Notes: generated by a model not told the origin, from the letters alone. Shown: positions 1 to 8,508, counted from the stretch's first letter. The stretch: DNA of 64,000 nt from Streptomyces sp. PT12 (GCF_003311645.1 NZ_QEST01000236.1:62001-126000), one strand, 5' to 3'. Made by a program: numbers and translations.

Positions 1-30
1 GGTGTCCGCCCGGTCCCCCCGGCGGACACC
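1..30. other. Stem-loop before the permease gene
   Basis: A perfect 10-bp inverted repeat (GGTGTCCGCC at 1-10, GGCGGACACC at 21-30) encloses a 10-base loop. It lies just before the permease start at 53. In sugar ABC operons a hairpin often separates the binding-protein gene from the permease genes and lowers downstream expression or protects the upstream message. The upstream gene is outside the window, so that role is inferred. The hairpin also argues against the in-frame GTG at 2 as the permease start. Confidence 0.6.
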
Positions 31-52
31 CCCGCACCGAGACGGTGATCCC

Positions 53-916
53 ATGTCCCAAAGACGCCACATCTACTACTGGATGGCCCTTCCCGCCGTC
101 CTCCTCTTCTTCGTCTTCCACACCCTGCCCGCCTTGCAGGGCGTCTTCTACAGCTTCACCGACAGCCGGGGCTACGGCGACTGGTCGTTCATCGGGTTCG
201 ACAACTACGCCGAGCTGTTCCGCGACCCGCAGATCCGGGAGAGCTACCGCTTCACGCTGCTCTTCGCCGTGGTCGCCACGATCGCCGCGAACGTCGTGAG
301 CCTGGCGATCGCCGTCGGGCTGACGTCGAACGTCCGGTTCAGGGGATTCCTGCGCGGCGTCTACTTCCTGCCCGCGATCCTGGCCACCATCGTCGTCGGC
401 TACATCTTCAACTTCCTGTTCGCCAACCCGCTGCCCGAGGTGGGCGAGTCCCTCGGCTTCGACACCCTCTCGCGGAACATCCTCGGCGACCCCGACCTGG
501 CCTGGGTCGGCGTGGTCATCGTCGCCGTCTGGCAGGGCTGCGCCACGACGATCGTCATCTACATGGCCGGGCTCCAGACGATTCCCGACGAGGTCAGGGA
601 GGCGGGCCTGCTGGACGGCGCGAGCGCCTGGCAGCGCTTCTGGCGCATCACCTTCCCGCTGCTCGCCCCGTTCTTCACCATCAACATGGTCCTGTCGCTG
701 AAGAACTTCCTCATGGTCTTCGACCAGATCGTCGCGCTGACCGAGGGCGGCCCCGGCACGGCGACGCAGTCGATCTCCTACCAGATCTATCGCGACGGCT
801 TCACCGGCGGCGAGTTCGCCTACCAGTCGGCCAACGCCGTCATCTACTTCCTGGTGATCGCGCTGATATCGGTGGTCCAGCTGCGGTTCCTCAGGGCACG
901 GGAGGTGAGCGCCTGA
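53..916 (+). CDS. Carbohydrate ABC transporter permease, MalF/UgpA type
   Basis: This is one of two inner-membrane subunits of a CUT1-type sugar importer. The 287-residue product is strongly hydrophobic with about six membrane spans. It carries the cytoplasmic EAA loop around residues 179-200 (EAGLLDGASAWQRF then FPLLAP), which docks on the ATPase. The ATG at 53 was chosen because an in-frame GTG at 2 lies inside a perfect hairpin and would add a polar tail before the first membrane segment. The stop overlaps the next start (TGATG), so the two permeases are translationally coupled. The solute-binding protein is probably just upstream, outside the window, and no ATPase gene is present. The substrate cannot be read from the sequence; downstream genes point to ribosyl or glucosyl compounds. 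Confidence 0.9.
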   Translation: MSQRRHIYYWMALPAVLLFFVFHTLPALQGVFYSFTDSRGYGDWSFIGFDNYAELFRDPQIRESYRFTLLFAVVATIAANVVSLAIAVGLTSNVRFRGFLRGVYFLPAILATIVVGYIFNFLFANPLPEVGESLGFDTLSRNILGDPDLAWVGVVIVAVWQGCATTIVIYMAGLQTIPDEVREAGLLDGASAWQRFWRITFPLLAPFFTINMVLSLKNFLMVFDQIVALTEGGPGTATQSISYQIYRDGFTGGEFAYQSANAVIYFLVIALISVVQLRFLRAREVSA

Positions 917-1743
917 TGGACAACGCGCGCAAGAGGGCGAACTGGCTGCTGACGGGCCTGCTGTTCCTCGGCTCCCTGACCATTCTCATCCCGATGTACT
1001 TCACCGTGGTCACCGCGCTCAAGTCGCGGACCGACATGGCGGGGAACCTGTGGTCCCTCCCCACCCAGTGGCACTGGGAGAACTTCGGCGAGGCCATCAG
1101 GGTCACGGGATTCGGCCAGGCGCTGCTCAACAGCCTGCTGATCACGGGCGCCGTCATCGTCCTGACGGTCCTGACGAACTCGCTTGTCGGCTACGCCATA
1201 GCCCGCAACCTGCACCGCACCCCCTTTAAAGTCATCTTCCTCTACTTCCTGTCGGCCCTGTTCATCCCCTTCCCCATCGTGATGCTTCCCCTGGTCAAGG
1301 AGATGAGCTTCCTCGGGCTCGACAACCGGTGGGGCCTCGTCCTGCTCTATGTGGTGTACAACCTCGCGTTCAACGTGCTGCTGTACACCGGCTATCTGCG
1401 GACCGTCCCCCAGGCGATCGAGGAGGCCGCGCTCCTGGACGGGGCGAGCGCCTGGCAGACGTTCTGGCGCGTGATCTTCCCGCTGCTCACCCCGGTCAAC
1501 GCCACCGTGGCGATCCTCACGGGGCTGCACACCTGGAACGACTTCCTGCTGCCGCTGGTCATCCTCTCCGACCAGGACGAGTACACGCTTCCGCTGGTCC
1601 AGTACGCGTTCCAGGGCCAGTTCAGCACCGACTACAACCTGGCCTTCGCCAGCTACCTCATGGCGCTCACGCCCATGCTGGTCATCTACCTGTTCGCCCA
1701 GCGCTGGATCATCGGCGGCGTGGCGCGCGGTGCCGTGAAATGA
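916..1743 (+). CDS. Carbohydrate ABC transporter permease, MalG/UgpE type
   Basis: Partner permease of the preceding gene, 275 residues with about six membrane segments. The EAA loop is near residues 168-190 (EEAALLDGASAWQTF then FPLLTP). The start overlaps the previous stop by one base. The last bases include an ATGA overlap with a possible upstream start of the ADP-ribosylglycohydrolase gene. Streptomyces CUT1 importers commonly borrow a shared ATPase (MsiK), which would explain the lack of an ATPase gene here; that is family knowledge rather than something seen. Confidence 0.9.
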   Translation: MDNARKRANWLLTGLLFLGSLTILIPMYFTVVTALKSRTDMAGNLWSLPTQWHWENFGEAIRVTGFGQALLNSLLITGAVIVLTVLTNSLVGYAIARNLHRTPFKVIFLYFLSALFIPFPIVMLPLVKEMSFLGLDNRWGLVLLYVVYNLAFNVLLYTGYLRTVPQAIEEAALLDGASAWQTFWRVIFPLLTPVNATVAILTGLHTWNDFLLPLVILSDQDEYTLPLVQYAFQGQFSTDYNLAFASYLMALTPMLVIYLFAQRWIIGGVARGAVK

Positions 1744-1808
1744 CGGGCGCCGGACGTGCCCCGCACGCCGAGGCGACGCGTCTGACCACCCGGCGGAGGA
1801 CAACTTCC

Positions 1809-1838
1809 ATGCCCGCTTCTTCCATGCCCGCTTCTTCC
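1809..1838 (+). repeat. 15-bp tandem duplication containing the start codon
   Basis: The unit ATGCCCGCTTCTTCC occurs twice in a row, followed by a third ATG. This gives the amino terminus MPASSMPASSMHD, so three in-frame ATG codons lie 15 bp apart. The GGAGGA site at 1795-1800 is best spaced for the first. Confidence 0.9.
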
Positions 1839-3218
1839 ATGCACGACGTACTCGACCCCTGTGACACCGTTCCCGACGAGGTCGAACAACTCACCACGAG
1901 CGGCTTCGAGATCGCCCCCGCGCTGCTCGAAGCGGTGGGCGAGGCGGCCGACCGGGGAGACCGGGCCGCGCTGCGCGCGCTGCTGCCGCGCGTGGCCGGC
2001 ACGGCACGCCGCCGCGCCGACTGGCCCTATGACGAGCCGACGGGCGCGGAGGACCTCGCCGCGATCGAGGCGCGGCTGCCCGGCGTCGCCGCGGGGCGCC
2101 GACCCGTGCCGTTCGGCGGCGGCCCCGAAGACCTCGGCGACCGCGTGCGGGGCGCGTGGCAGGCCCGCTGCGCCGGGTGCTGCATGGGCAAGCCGCTGGA
2201 GGGGCTGCGGCCCGAGCAGATCCGCGGCTATCTGCGTGCCGCCGACGCCTGGCCGCTGCGCGGCTATGTGCCTCACCTCGATCCCCTTCCCGAGGGCATC
2301 GAGCGGCTCAACCCCTCGTGGGATGAGGCCACGCTCGGCCGGGTCACCGGGATGCCGCGGGACGACGACACCGACTACACCGTCCTCGGCCTGCACCTGC
2401 TCGAACGGTACGGGCGCGGCTTCTCGCCGCGCGACGTCGCCCGCGAGTGGCTGGACAAGCTGCCGTTCACGCAGACGTTCACCGCCGAGCGCGCGGTCTA
2501 CCGCAACCTCGTCTCGGGCGTCGACGCGGCCCAGGCCGCCACGTTCGACAACCCCTACCGCGAGTGGATCGGCGCGCTGATCCGCGCCGACATCTTCGGC
2601 TACGTCAACCCAGGCGACCCGCTCGCCGCGGCCCGGCTCGCCCACGCCGACGCCAGCCTCTCCCACACCGCGAACGGCGTCTACGGCGCGATGTGGGCGG
2701 CGGCGCTGGTCGCCGAGGCGTTCGTCGCCCCCGACGCCGCCACGGCCGTGCGCCGCTCCGCGGACTGGGTCCCGGAGCGCAGCCGCCTGTCCGCGACCCT
2801 CGCCACGGTGCTCGATCTGCACGCGGAAGGGGCGCGTTGGGAGGAGGCGATCGCCTGGGTGGACGAGGCGTTCGCCGGGCACAGCTGGGTCCACACCCTC
2901 AACAACGCCGCGGTGATCGCCGCGGGACTCCTCTGGGGCGAGGGCGACGTGGCGCTCTCGCTCGGCCTCACGGTGCAGGCGGGCCTCGACACCGACTCGT
3001 CCGCGGCGACGGTGGGCTCCGTCCTCGGCGCCCTGAACGGGGCCGACGCGCTGCCCGACGCGCTGATCGCCCCGCTGGATGACCGGATCCGCAGCGCGGT
3101 GCGCGGCTACGACTACTCCCGCATCACCGCGCTCGCCGACCGCACCGCCGCGCTCGTCGTGCCCGGCGCGTCCGGCGTGCCCGGCGCGCCCGGCGCGTCC
3201 GGCGCAGGGGAACGGTGA
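1809..3218 (+). CDS. ADP-ribosylglycohydrolase-family protein
   Basis: The 469-residue product carries the signatures of ADP-ribosyl-glycohydrolases, which cleave ADP-ribosyl or related N/O-ribosyl bonds with two Mg ions. An N-terminal RGAWQARCAGCCMGK segment is followed by a DDDTDYT motif at about 185-191 and a carboxyl GLDTDSSAATVGSVLG motif near 392, which supplies the second set of metal-binding Asp. The ATG at 1809 is preferred because GGAGGA ends 8 bases upstream; an alternative ATG at 1740 overlaps the permease stop but lacks a clear ribosome site. The start codon sits in a 15-bp tandem duplication. The protein ends in a Pro/Gly/Ala tail and overlaps the ribokinase start (GTGA). With ribokinase and nucleoside hydrolase next door, release of ribose from a ribosylated substrate is a reasonable inference. 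Confidence 0.85.
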   Translation: MPASSMPASSMHDVLDPCDTVPDEVEQLTTSGFEIAPALLEAVGEAADRGDRAALRALLPRVAGTARRRADWPYDEPTGAEDLAAIEARLPGVAAGRRPVPFGGGPEDLGDRVRGAWQARCAGCCMGKPLEGLRPEQIRGYLRAADAWPLRGYVPHLDPLPEGIERLNPSWDEATLGRVTGMPRDDDTDYTVLGLHLLERYGRGFSPRDVAREWLDKLPFTQTFTAERAVYRNLVSGVDAAQAATFDNPYREWIGALIRADIFGYVNPGDPLAAARLAHADASLSHTANGVYGAMWAAALVAEAFVAPDAATAVRRSADWVPERSRLSATLATVLDLHAEGARWEEAIAWVDEAFAGHSWVHTLNNAAVIAAGLLWGEGDVALSLGLTVQAGLDTDSSAATVGSVLGALNGADALPDALIAPLDDRIRSAVRGYDYSRITALADRTAALVVPGASGVPGAPGASGAGER

Positions 3219-4162
3219 GCGGCGGGCGGCCGGGGGAGGGCGGCCGAGCGCTTGTGGTGGTGGGATCGATCAATCGCGATCTCACGCTTCGCGTCCCGCA
3301 CCGCCCGGACGGCGGCGAGACCGTGCTGGGCACGGAGGCGACGTTCGCGCCCGGTGGCAAGGGCGCCAACCAGGCCATGGCCGCGGCCCGCGCGGGCGCC
3401 CGCGTGCGTTTCGTCGGCAGCGCCGGACCCGACGGCGCCCCCTTCGTCCGCGCGCTCGGCGACGGCGGCGTCGATGTCTCGGCGGTCGAGATCACCGGGA
3501 GCACGACCGGACTCGCGGTCGTCCTGGTGACCACCGACGGCCAGAACTCCATCGTCGTCGCGCCGGGAGCCAACGAGCTGCTGACCGCCGAACAGGTCGA
3601 GCGGGTCGTCGCGGCTGAGGTGGCCGCGGCGGAGGAACGTGACGGCGCCGCCCCCGTGGTCCTGCTCCAGTGCGAGATCCCCATCGGCGCCGTCGTGGAC
3701 GGGGTGCGCACCGCCGCGGCGCGCGGCGCCCGGGTCGTGCTCAACCTCGCGCCGTACGCCCCGCTTCCCGGCGATGTGCTCGCGGTCTGCGACCCGCTCG
3801 TCGTGAACGAGTCGGAGGCGGGCCAGGCGCTGGGGCGGCGGGTGGCGACCGGCGCGGACGCGGCCGACGCCGCCATCGATCTGGCCCGGCGCGCCCGAAG
3901 CGCCGTGGTGACCAGGGGCGCCGGTGGCGCCGTGGTGGCCCGCGCCGGTGATGTCACGGTCGTCCCTGGCCTGACGGTGCCCGTCGTGGACACCACGGGC
4001 GCGGGCGACGCGTTCGTCGGCACGCTCGCCGCGCGCCTGGCCGCCGACGACGACCTGATGGCGGCGGTGCGGGCGGGCAACGCCGCGGGAGCCCGCGCGG
4101 TCGGGCACCGCGGCGCACAGCCACCGAACGCGAACGGCCCCACCACCCTGGAGGAACGATGA
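3215..4162 (+). CDS. rbsK: Ribokinase, PfkB family
   Basis: Phosphorylates ribose (or a related pentose) to the 5-phosphate with ATP. The 315-residue protein has both PfkB signatures: the GGKGANQA block near residues 46-53 and the DTTGAGDAF block whose Asp near 264 is the catalytic base. The N-terminal VVGSINRDL strand is typical of ribokinase. The GTG start overlaps the preceding stop (GTGA), with GGGGAA as ribosome site, and the stop overlaps the next ATG. It sits between two enzymes that could release ribose, which supports ribose as substrate, although other PfkB sugars cannot be excluded. Confidence 0.9.
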   Translation: MSGGRPGEGGRALVVVGSINRDLTLRVPHRPDGGETVLGTEATFAPGGKGANQAMAAARAGARVRFVGSAGPDGAPFVRALGDGGVDVSAVEITGSTTGLAVVLVTTDGQNSIVVAPGANELLTAEQVERVVAAEVAAAEERDGAAPVVLLQCEIPIGAVVDGVRTAAARGARVVLNLAPYAPLPGDVLAVCDPLVVNESEAGQALGRRVATGADAADAAIDLARRARSAVVTRGAGGAVVARAGDVTVVPGLTVPVVDTTGAGDAFVGTLAARLAADDDLMAAVRAGNAAGARAVGHRGAQPPNANGPTTLEER

Positions 4163-5130
4163 CCCCGCCCACCGCCGCGGAAGTGCGGCGCCTGGTGCTC
4201 GACACCGATGTCGCGATGGGGGCGCCAGGCAGCGACATCGACGACGGCTTCGCGATCGCCCTGGCCGTCGCCGACCCCGCGCTGCGGCTCGAGCTGGTGA
4301 CGACGGTCGACGGCAACACCGACGTGGACAGCGCCACCGCGCTGGCCGTGGAGCTGCTGCACCGTCTGGGGCGCGGCGAGGTCCCCGTGGTCAGGGGCGC
4401 CGCGGGCCCGCTTGCCGATCCGTGGCGGCCGCGGGAGCGGGCCGCCGACGTGCTGGAGCGTTTCGGCCACCGGCGCCCCGCCCCGGGCCGCGCGGCCGAG
4501 GCGCTGGTCCGGCACATCACCGCAAGCCCCGGCGAGATCACCCTGGTGGCCATCGGGCCGCTGACCAACGTCGCGACGGCGATGCTGCTCGAGCCGAGGA
4601 TCGCCCGCGACGTGCGCGAGATCGTCGTGATGGGCGGCTACTTCACCGGCCACCAGGGCAACGTCCGGGTGCCGGGGGAGTTCAACATCTGGGCCGACCC
4701 CGAAGCGGCGCGCATCGTGCTGCGCTCCGGTGCGCGGCTGCGCCTCGTCGGGCTCGACGTCACCTACCAGGTGCGGATGAGCCGGGACCAGGCGGCCGAA
4801 CTGGCGTCAGACGGTGGCGACTTCGGCCGCTTCGCCGGAGAGTGCGGGCTGGCGTGGATCGAGACCCTGCGGCACCGTTACCCCGGCTCGGCCACCCGGG
4901 ACAGCTTCCACCTGCACGACCCGCTCGCCGTCGCGGCCGTCACCCACCCCGAGCTGATCGGCTGGCGGCGGGCTCATGTCGCGGTCGCGACCGACGGCGT
5001 CGCCCGGGGCATCACCGTGGCCGACCTGCTGGGCACCAGGGACGCCCCCGAGCCCAACTGCGAGATCGCGGACACGGTGGACGTCCCCGCCTTCCTCGAC
5101 CTCTTCCTGCGGCGGGTGGGCGCGCTGTGA
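4159..5130 (+). CDS. Nucleoside hydrolase, IunH family
   Basis: Hydrolyses the N-glycosidic bond of ribonucleosides to base plus ribose, using a bound calcium. The 323-residue product has the N-terminal Asp cluster (LDTDVAMG...DIDDGFA), the internal EFNIWADPEAA block that contacts ribose, and the final HDPLAVAA motif supplying another Ca ligand. The loop between the first Asp pair and the DD pair is several residues longer than the usual DTDPGIDDA form, so base specificity may differ. It starts in an ATGA overlap with rbsK and has a good GAGGAA site. Together with the kinase it forms a nucleoside-to-ribose-5-phosphate route. Confidence 0.88.
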   Translation: MTPPTAAEVRRLVLDTDVAMGAPGSDIDDGFAIALAVADPALRLELVTTVDGNTDVDSATALAVELLHRLGRGEVPVVRGAAGPLADPWRPRERAADVLERFGHRRPAPGRAAEALVRHITASPGEITLVAIGPLTNVATAMLLEPRIARDVREIVVMGGYFTGHQGNVRVPGEFNIWADPEAARIVLRSGARLRLVGLDVTYQVRMSRDQAAELASDGGDFGRFAGECGLAWIETLRHRYPGSATRDSFHLHDPLAVAAVTHPELIGWRRAHVAVATDGVARGITVADLLGTRDAPEPNCEIADTVDVPAFLDLFLRRVGAL

Positions 5131-5156
5131 GCCGCCCCCGCCTCCCGATCCCCGAC

Positions 5157-5264
5157 ATGACGACCCGAGACTTGCAGACCCGAGACTTGCAGACCCGAGA
5201 CTTGCAGACCCGAGACATGCAGACCCGAGACATGCAGACCCGCACAGCGAGGACCGCACCATGA
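5157..5264 (+). CDS. Possible 35-residue repeat peptide upstream of alpha-glucosidase
   Basis: An ATG at 5157 opens a 35-codon frame made almost wholly of TRDLQ/TRDMQ pentapeptides. It ends in an ATGA overlap with the alpha-glucosidase start at 5261. The perfect overlap could couple translation across the tandem repeat. No convincing ribosome site precedes the ATG, and the repeat unit length (15) would keep any frame open, so this may be only a by-product of the repeat. Confidence 0.25.
   Translation: MTTRDLQTRDLQTRDLQTRDMQTRDMQTRTARTAP
5163..5237 (+). repeat. 15-bp tandem array, five copies
   Basis: Unit ACCCGAGACTTGCAG repeats five times without gaps; the last two copies carry CATG in place of CTTG, and a partial sixth copy follows. 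It fills most of the space between the nucleoside hydrolase stop and the alpha-glucosidase start. Copy number is likely to vary by slippage. Confidence 0.95.
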
Positions 5265-6922
5265 ACCACGCCCACCAGCCCGTCCCCGCGGCCGACTGGT
5301 GGCGGCACGCCGTCATCTACCAGATCTATCCGCGGTCCTTCGCCGACTCCGACGGCGACGGCATGGGCGACCTGCCCGGCATCACCGCCCGCCTCGACCA
5401 CCTCGCCGACCTGGGCGTCGACGCCGTGTGGCTCTCGCCCTTCTACCGCTCGCCGCAGGCCGACGCGGGCTACGACGTGTCGGACTACCGCGACGTCGAC
5501 CCGCTGTTCGGCACCCTCGCCGACTTCGACGCCCTGGTCGCCCGCGCGCACGGGCTCGGGCTGCGGGTGATCGTCGACATCGTGCCCAACCACAGCTCCG
5601 ACGAGCACCCGTGGTTCCGCGAGGCGCTTGCCGCGGGCCCCGGCAGCCCCGAGCGCGCGCGGTACATGTTCCGCGAGGGCCGCGGACCCGGCGGGGACCT
5701 GCCGCCGAACAACTGGCGTTCGACGTTCTACGGACCGGCCTGGACCCGGGTCACCGAGCCCGACGGCACGCCGGGGCAGTGGTATCTGCACCTGTTCGAC
5801 AGCAAGCAGCCCGACTTCGACTGGGGCAACGAAGAGGTCCGCGCGGAGTTCGACGACATCCTGCGGTTCTGGCTCGCGCGCGGCGTCGACGGGTTCAGGG
5901 TGGATGTCGCCCGCGGGCTGGTCAAGGCCGAAGGGCTGCCCGACCACCCGCTGGAGTACCAGCACAGCGGGCGCCCCGCGCCGGACGGCAGCCGCACCCC
6001 GCTGCTCGACCAGCCGGGCGTGCACGACATCTACCGGCGCTGGCGGGCGGTGCTCGACGCCTTCGGCCCCGACCTGGTCCTGGTCGCCGAGGCCCACCTC
6101 CAGCCCCCGTCGCGGCTGGCCGCGTATGTGCGCCCCGACGAGATGCACCAGGCGTTCAACTTCCAGTACCTCGACTGCCCCTACCGGGCCGCCGACCTGC
6201 GCCTGGTGATCCAGGAGTCCCTTGACGCCTACGGCGCCGTGGGCGCACCGGCGACCTGGGTGCTCAACAACCACGACGACGTGCGTCACGTCAGCAGGTT
6301 CGGGCTCCCGACCGGCACGCCGACCGACGACGGCATCGGCCCGCGCGACCCCCAGCCCGACCTCGCCCTCGGCGCCCGCAGGGCCCGCGCGGCGACAGGC
6401 GTCATGCTGGCGCTCCCCGGAGCCGCCTATCTCTACCAGGGCGAGGAACTCGGGCTGCCCGAGCACACCGGGATACCCGACGAGGCTCGCCAGGACCCCA
6501 TCTTCGCCCGCTCGGGCGGCAGGGCCGCGGGCCGCGACGGCTGCCGGGTCCCGCTGCCGTGGCGGAACGGCGAGCCCGCGTACGGCTTCTCGCCCACCGG
6601 GCGCTCATGGCTGCCGCAGCCCGAGGACTGGGGCCCCTACGCGGTCGAGTCGCAGCGCGGCGTGGAGGGCTCGTCGTACGAGCTGTACCGCTCGGCCCTG
6701 GCGCTGCGCACCAAGTACCACCTGGGCGCGGAAACGTTCCACTGGGTCGAACTGCCGGGCGCCGCCGACGAGGTGATCGCCTTTCGCGTCGGCGACATCC
6801 TCGTCGTGGCCACCGTCGGCGACGCCAGCGTGCGGCTCCCCGCGGGAGAGGTCGTCCTGGCGACCGGACCGCTGACCTCCGGCACGCTCCCCCCTGACAC
6901 CACGGCCTGGCTCAAGGTGTAG
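5261..6922 (+). CDS. Alpha-glucosidase, GH13 family
   Basis: A 553-residue (beta/alpha)8-barrel enzyme of the oligo-1,6-glucosidase/alpha-glucosidase type, which removes terminal glucose from short alpha-glucosides. The N-terminus is typical (WWRHAVIYQIYPRSF, DGDGMGDL). The nucleophile Asp lies in GFRVDVARG near residue 213, the acid/base Glu in VLVAEAHL near 276, and the transition-state Asp in NNHDDVRH near 339. There is no signal peptide, so it acts on imported sugars in the cytoplasm. ATG 5261 follows GAGGA at 5249-5253; a much longer in-frame extension upstream runs through the nucleoside hydrolase and is not credible. It is the last gene of the operon and the best clue that the importer may carry glucosides. 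Confidence 0.92.
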   Translation: MNHAHQPVPAADWWRHAVIYQIYPRSFADSDGDGMGDLPGITARLDHLADLGVDAVWLSPFYRSPQADAGYDVSDYRDVDPLFGTLADFDALVARAHGLGLRVIVDIVPNHSSDEHPWFREALAAGPGSPERARYMFREGRGPGGDLPPNNWRSTFYGPAWTRVTEPDGTPGQWYLHLFDSKQPDFDWGNEEVRAEFDDILRFWLARGVDGFRVDVARGLVKAEGLPDHPLEYQHSGRPAPDGSRTPLLDQPGVHDIYRRWRAVLDAFGPDLVLVAEAHLQPPSRLAAYVRPDEMHQAFNFQYLDCPYRAADLRLVIQESLDAYGAVGAPATWVLNNHDDVRHVSRFGLPTGTPTDDGIGPRDPQPDLALGARRARAATGVMLALPGAAYLYQGEELGLPEHTGIPDEARQDPIFARSGGRAAGRDGCRVPLPWRNGEPAYGFSPTGRSWLPQPEDWGPYAVESQRGVEGSSYELYRSALALRTKYHLGAETFHWVELPGAADEVIAFRVGDILVVATVGDASVRLPAGEVVLATGPLTSGTLPPDTTAWLKV

Positions 6923-7049
6923 GGCGCGCGAAGGCCACGCCGCGTCAGGCGTCGTGGGGCGGCGTCACCCGAGGAGCGGAGCACCGTGGCGCACACCGGT
7001 CGACGCGACATGCCGACCTCGGCGGGAGGCGGAACTCCTGGCCGCCGCC

Positions 7050-7250
7050 CCCGGCCCGGGCGGTCTCCTGGCGCCAGCTCGCCAACACCCTGAGCGGCGA
7101 CGCCCGTTCCCCGCGGGCCGGTCCTCCCGGCGAGCCGCGGGATCCATGCCCCACGCCTCGCGTTCCGGTACCGCGGCGGGCGGTTCTGGCTGCTCACCAC
7201 CGATGTCGACGACCCCTCGACGTCGGGTGGGTCTCGCCGGGAGAGCGGCC
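7050..7250 (+). pseudogene. GH43 glycosidase remnant
   Basis: Two adjacent frames read like consecutive pieces of a GH43 beta-xylosidase/arabinofuranosidase. SWRQLANTLS (from 7065) resembles the segment after the first catalytic strand. LPASRGIHAPRL, then RGGRFWLLTTDV (from 7124), resembles the GG-IWAP and RFYLVTTNV blocks. The frames differ by one register, and no complete gene surrounds them. The rest of 6923-7324 holds nothing else recognisable. The call rests on remembered family motifs. Confidence 0.5.
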
Positions 7251-7324
7251 CCGACCGGACCACCCCGCACACGCCCGACGGCGTGCTCGCGCGGCACGCA
7301 ACGGGGTGGCCGCGATGTGAGGGG

Positions 7325-8296
7325 TCAGTAGCCGTAGATCATCTTGTAGGCGACCTCCGGCAGGAACTGTCCCGCCGTGGAGCCCGAGCCGACACCGCAG
7401 TCGCCGTCGGACTCACCCGGAGTCTTGAGCCACAGGAGCATCTCGGCGCCGCTGCCGCCTTCCTGGGAGGGCGTTCCGATCCTGCGGCCGCCGGGGTTGC
7501 ACCACTCACCGTTCGAACCGTTGCCGTTGCGGCTGGTGTCGATGACGAACGGCTTGCTGTAGCCGTGACGCTGGCCCAGCGCCTGGTTGATGCTCCCGGC
7601 GTAGGACGCGTTCTCGGCGGTGGGGAAGTAGTTCGAAACGTTGAGAGAGAAACCCCTCGCAAGGCTGAGCCCTGAGGAGTGGAGGCGATCGGCCATGGTC
7701 GAGGCGTCGGCCCAGCCGGGATTGCCCGCGTCGAGGTACACCCAGGCGTTGGGCGCTTTCGAACGGAACTCGGAGAGAGCGTTGACAAGCATGCCCTGGC
7801 GCTCGTTGATCTGGTCCTGCGTCATGCAGCTGTAGTCGCCGAGGGCGTCGGGTTCGAGGACGACGACGGCAGGGCGGCTGCCGATGCCACTGGCGAAGGC
7901 GGCGATCCAGGTCGCGTACGCGGACGGGGACGCGGCCCCGCCCCCCGAGTGCCCACCGCAGGCGTCACGGCCGTACATGTTGTAGGCGACCAGGAGCGGC
8001 AGCTTGTCGGCGGCCTGGGCGGCGCCGACGAACGACCCCGTGGCGGAGCCGATGTCGCCGCTCCAGGACCCGAACCAGCGGGCCATCGGGACGCTGGCGA
8101 TCGAGTCGCGGATCGCCGAGGCGCGTCCGTCGCCAGGATTGGCGGCCGCCCAGGCGGCGGGCCCCGAATGCGGGTCGACGTAGAAGCCGCTGGTCATGGC
8201 GCGTGGGTCGGGTGCCGCCTGCGCGGAGGGCGAGGAGGCCAGGAACAGGGGCAGGGCGAGGAGTCCCGCCACTGCCCCGCGGAGGAGTCTGCGCAT
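7325..8296 (-). CDS. Secreted cellulase, GH6 family
   Basis: A 323-residue extracellular enzyme cleaving beta-1,4-glucan with inversion. Residues 1-27 form a Sec signal peptide ending in a run of Ala before APDPR. Catalytic-domain landmarks are RDACGGHSGG (Asp 111, the presumed proton donor), VVLEPDAL (Asp 150), GNPGWAD near 191-197, and VIDTSRNGNG (Asp 253). Four cysteines in the mature part (113, 157, 266, 300) would form the two disulfides usual in GH6. There is no separate cellulose-binding module. It is divergent from a LacI-type regulator, with two CebR-like operators between them, so cellobiose-controlled repression is expected. Endo- versus exo-activity cannot be decided by eye. Confidence 0.9.
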   Translation of the reverse strand: MRRLLRGAVAGLLALPLFLASSPSAQAAPDPRAMTSGFYVDPHSGPAAWAAANPGDGRASAIRDSIASVPMARWFGSWSGDIGSATGSFVGAAQAADKLPLLVAYNMYGRDACGGHSGGGAASPSAYATWIAAFASGIGSRPAVVVLEPDALGDYSCMTQDQINERQGMLVNALSEFRSKAPNAWVYLDAGNPGWADASTMADRLHSSGLSLARGFSLNVSNYFPTAENASYAGSINQALGQRHGYSKPFVIDTSRNGNGSNGEWCNPGGRRIGTPSQEGGSGAEMLLWLKTPGESDGDCGVGSGSTAGQFLPEVAYKMIYGY

Positions 8297-8360
8297 GGAT
8301 GTACCTCAATCGTGGGGAGGGAAGCGCCGCGCGGCGTTCGTCCTGGACCGCGACGCGGTG

Positions 8361-8380
8361 TGGGGTGGGGTGGGGTGGGG
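8361..8380 (+). repeat. TGGGG x4 run
   Basis: Four perfect TGGGG units lie on the plus strand, which is the template strand of the cellulase leader. Four G4 tracts with single-base loops could fold as a G-quadruplex. The position is between the cellulase start and its nearest operator. Confidence 0.85.
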
Positions 8381-8432
8381 TGGCGCCAGGCTGTGGCACC
8401 GGGCGTGAGTGGGGGCGCCGAGTGCCAAGGGG

Positions 8433-8446
8433 TGGGAGCGCTTCCA
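8433..8446. promoter_or_regulatory. CebR-like operator 1
   Basis: TGGGAGCGCTTCCA differs by one base from the palindromic CebR box TGGGAGCGCTCCCA known in Streptomyces. It lies downstream of the predicted cellulase promoter, where a bound repressor would block transcription. Confidence 0.8.
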
Positions 8447-8479
8447 AAGTGCAGAGGGCGACCCGATGAGCCTTTCGAT

Positions 8480-8508
8480 ATGGTGTGTGAGCTGATGAGG
8501 GCTGTCAA
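8480..8508 (-). promoter_or_regulatory. Candidate cellulase promoter
   Basis: On the minus strand TTGACA (8508-8503) is followed after 17 bases by CACCAT (8485-8480). The -35 box is perfect but the -10 box is poor. Operator 1 lies about 30-40 bases downstream of the implied start point. Confidence 0.4.

Noticed and set aside
844-1803. Long antisense open frames opposite the permease and many other genes
   Set aside because: They mirror GC-rich codon bias of the real genes, are Arg/Pro/Ala-rich and lack domains or ribosome sites.
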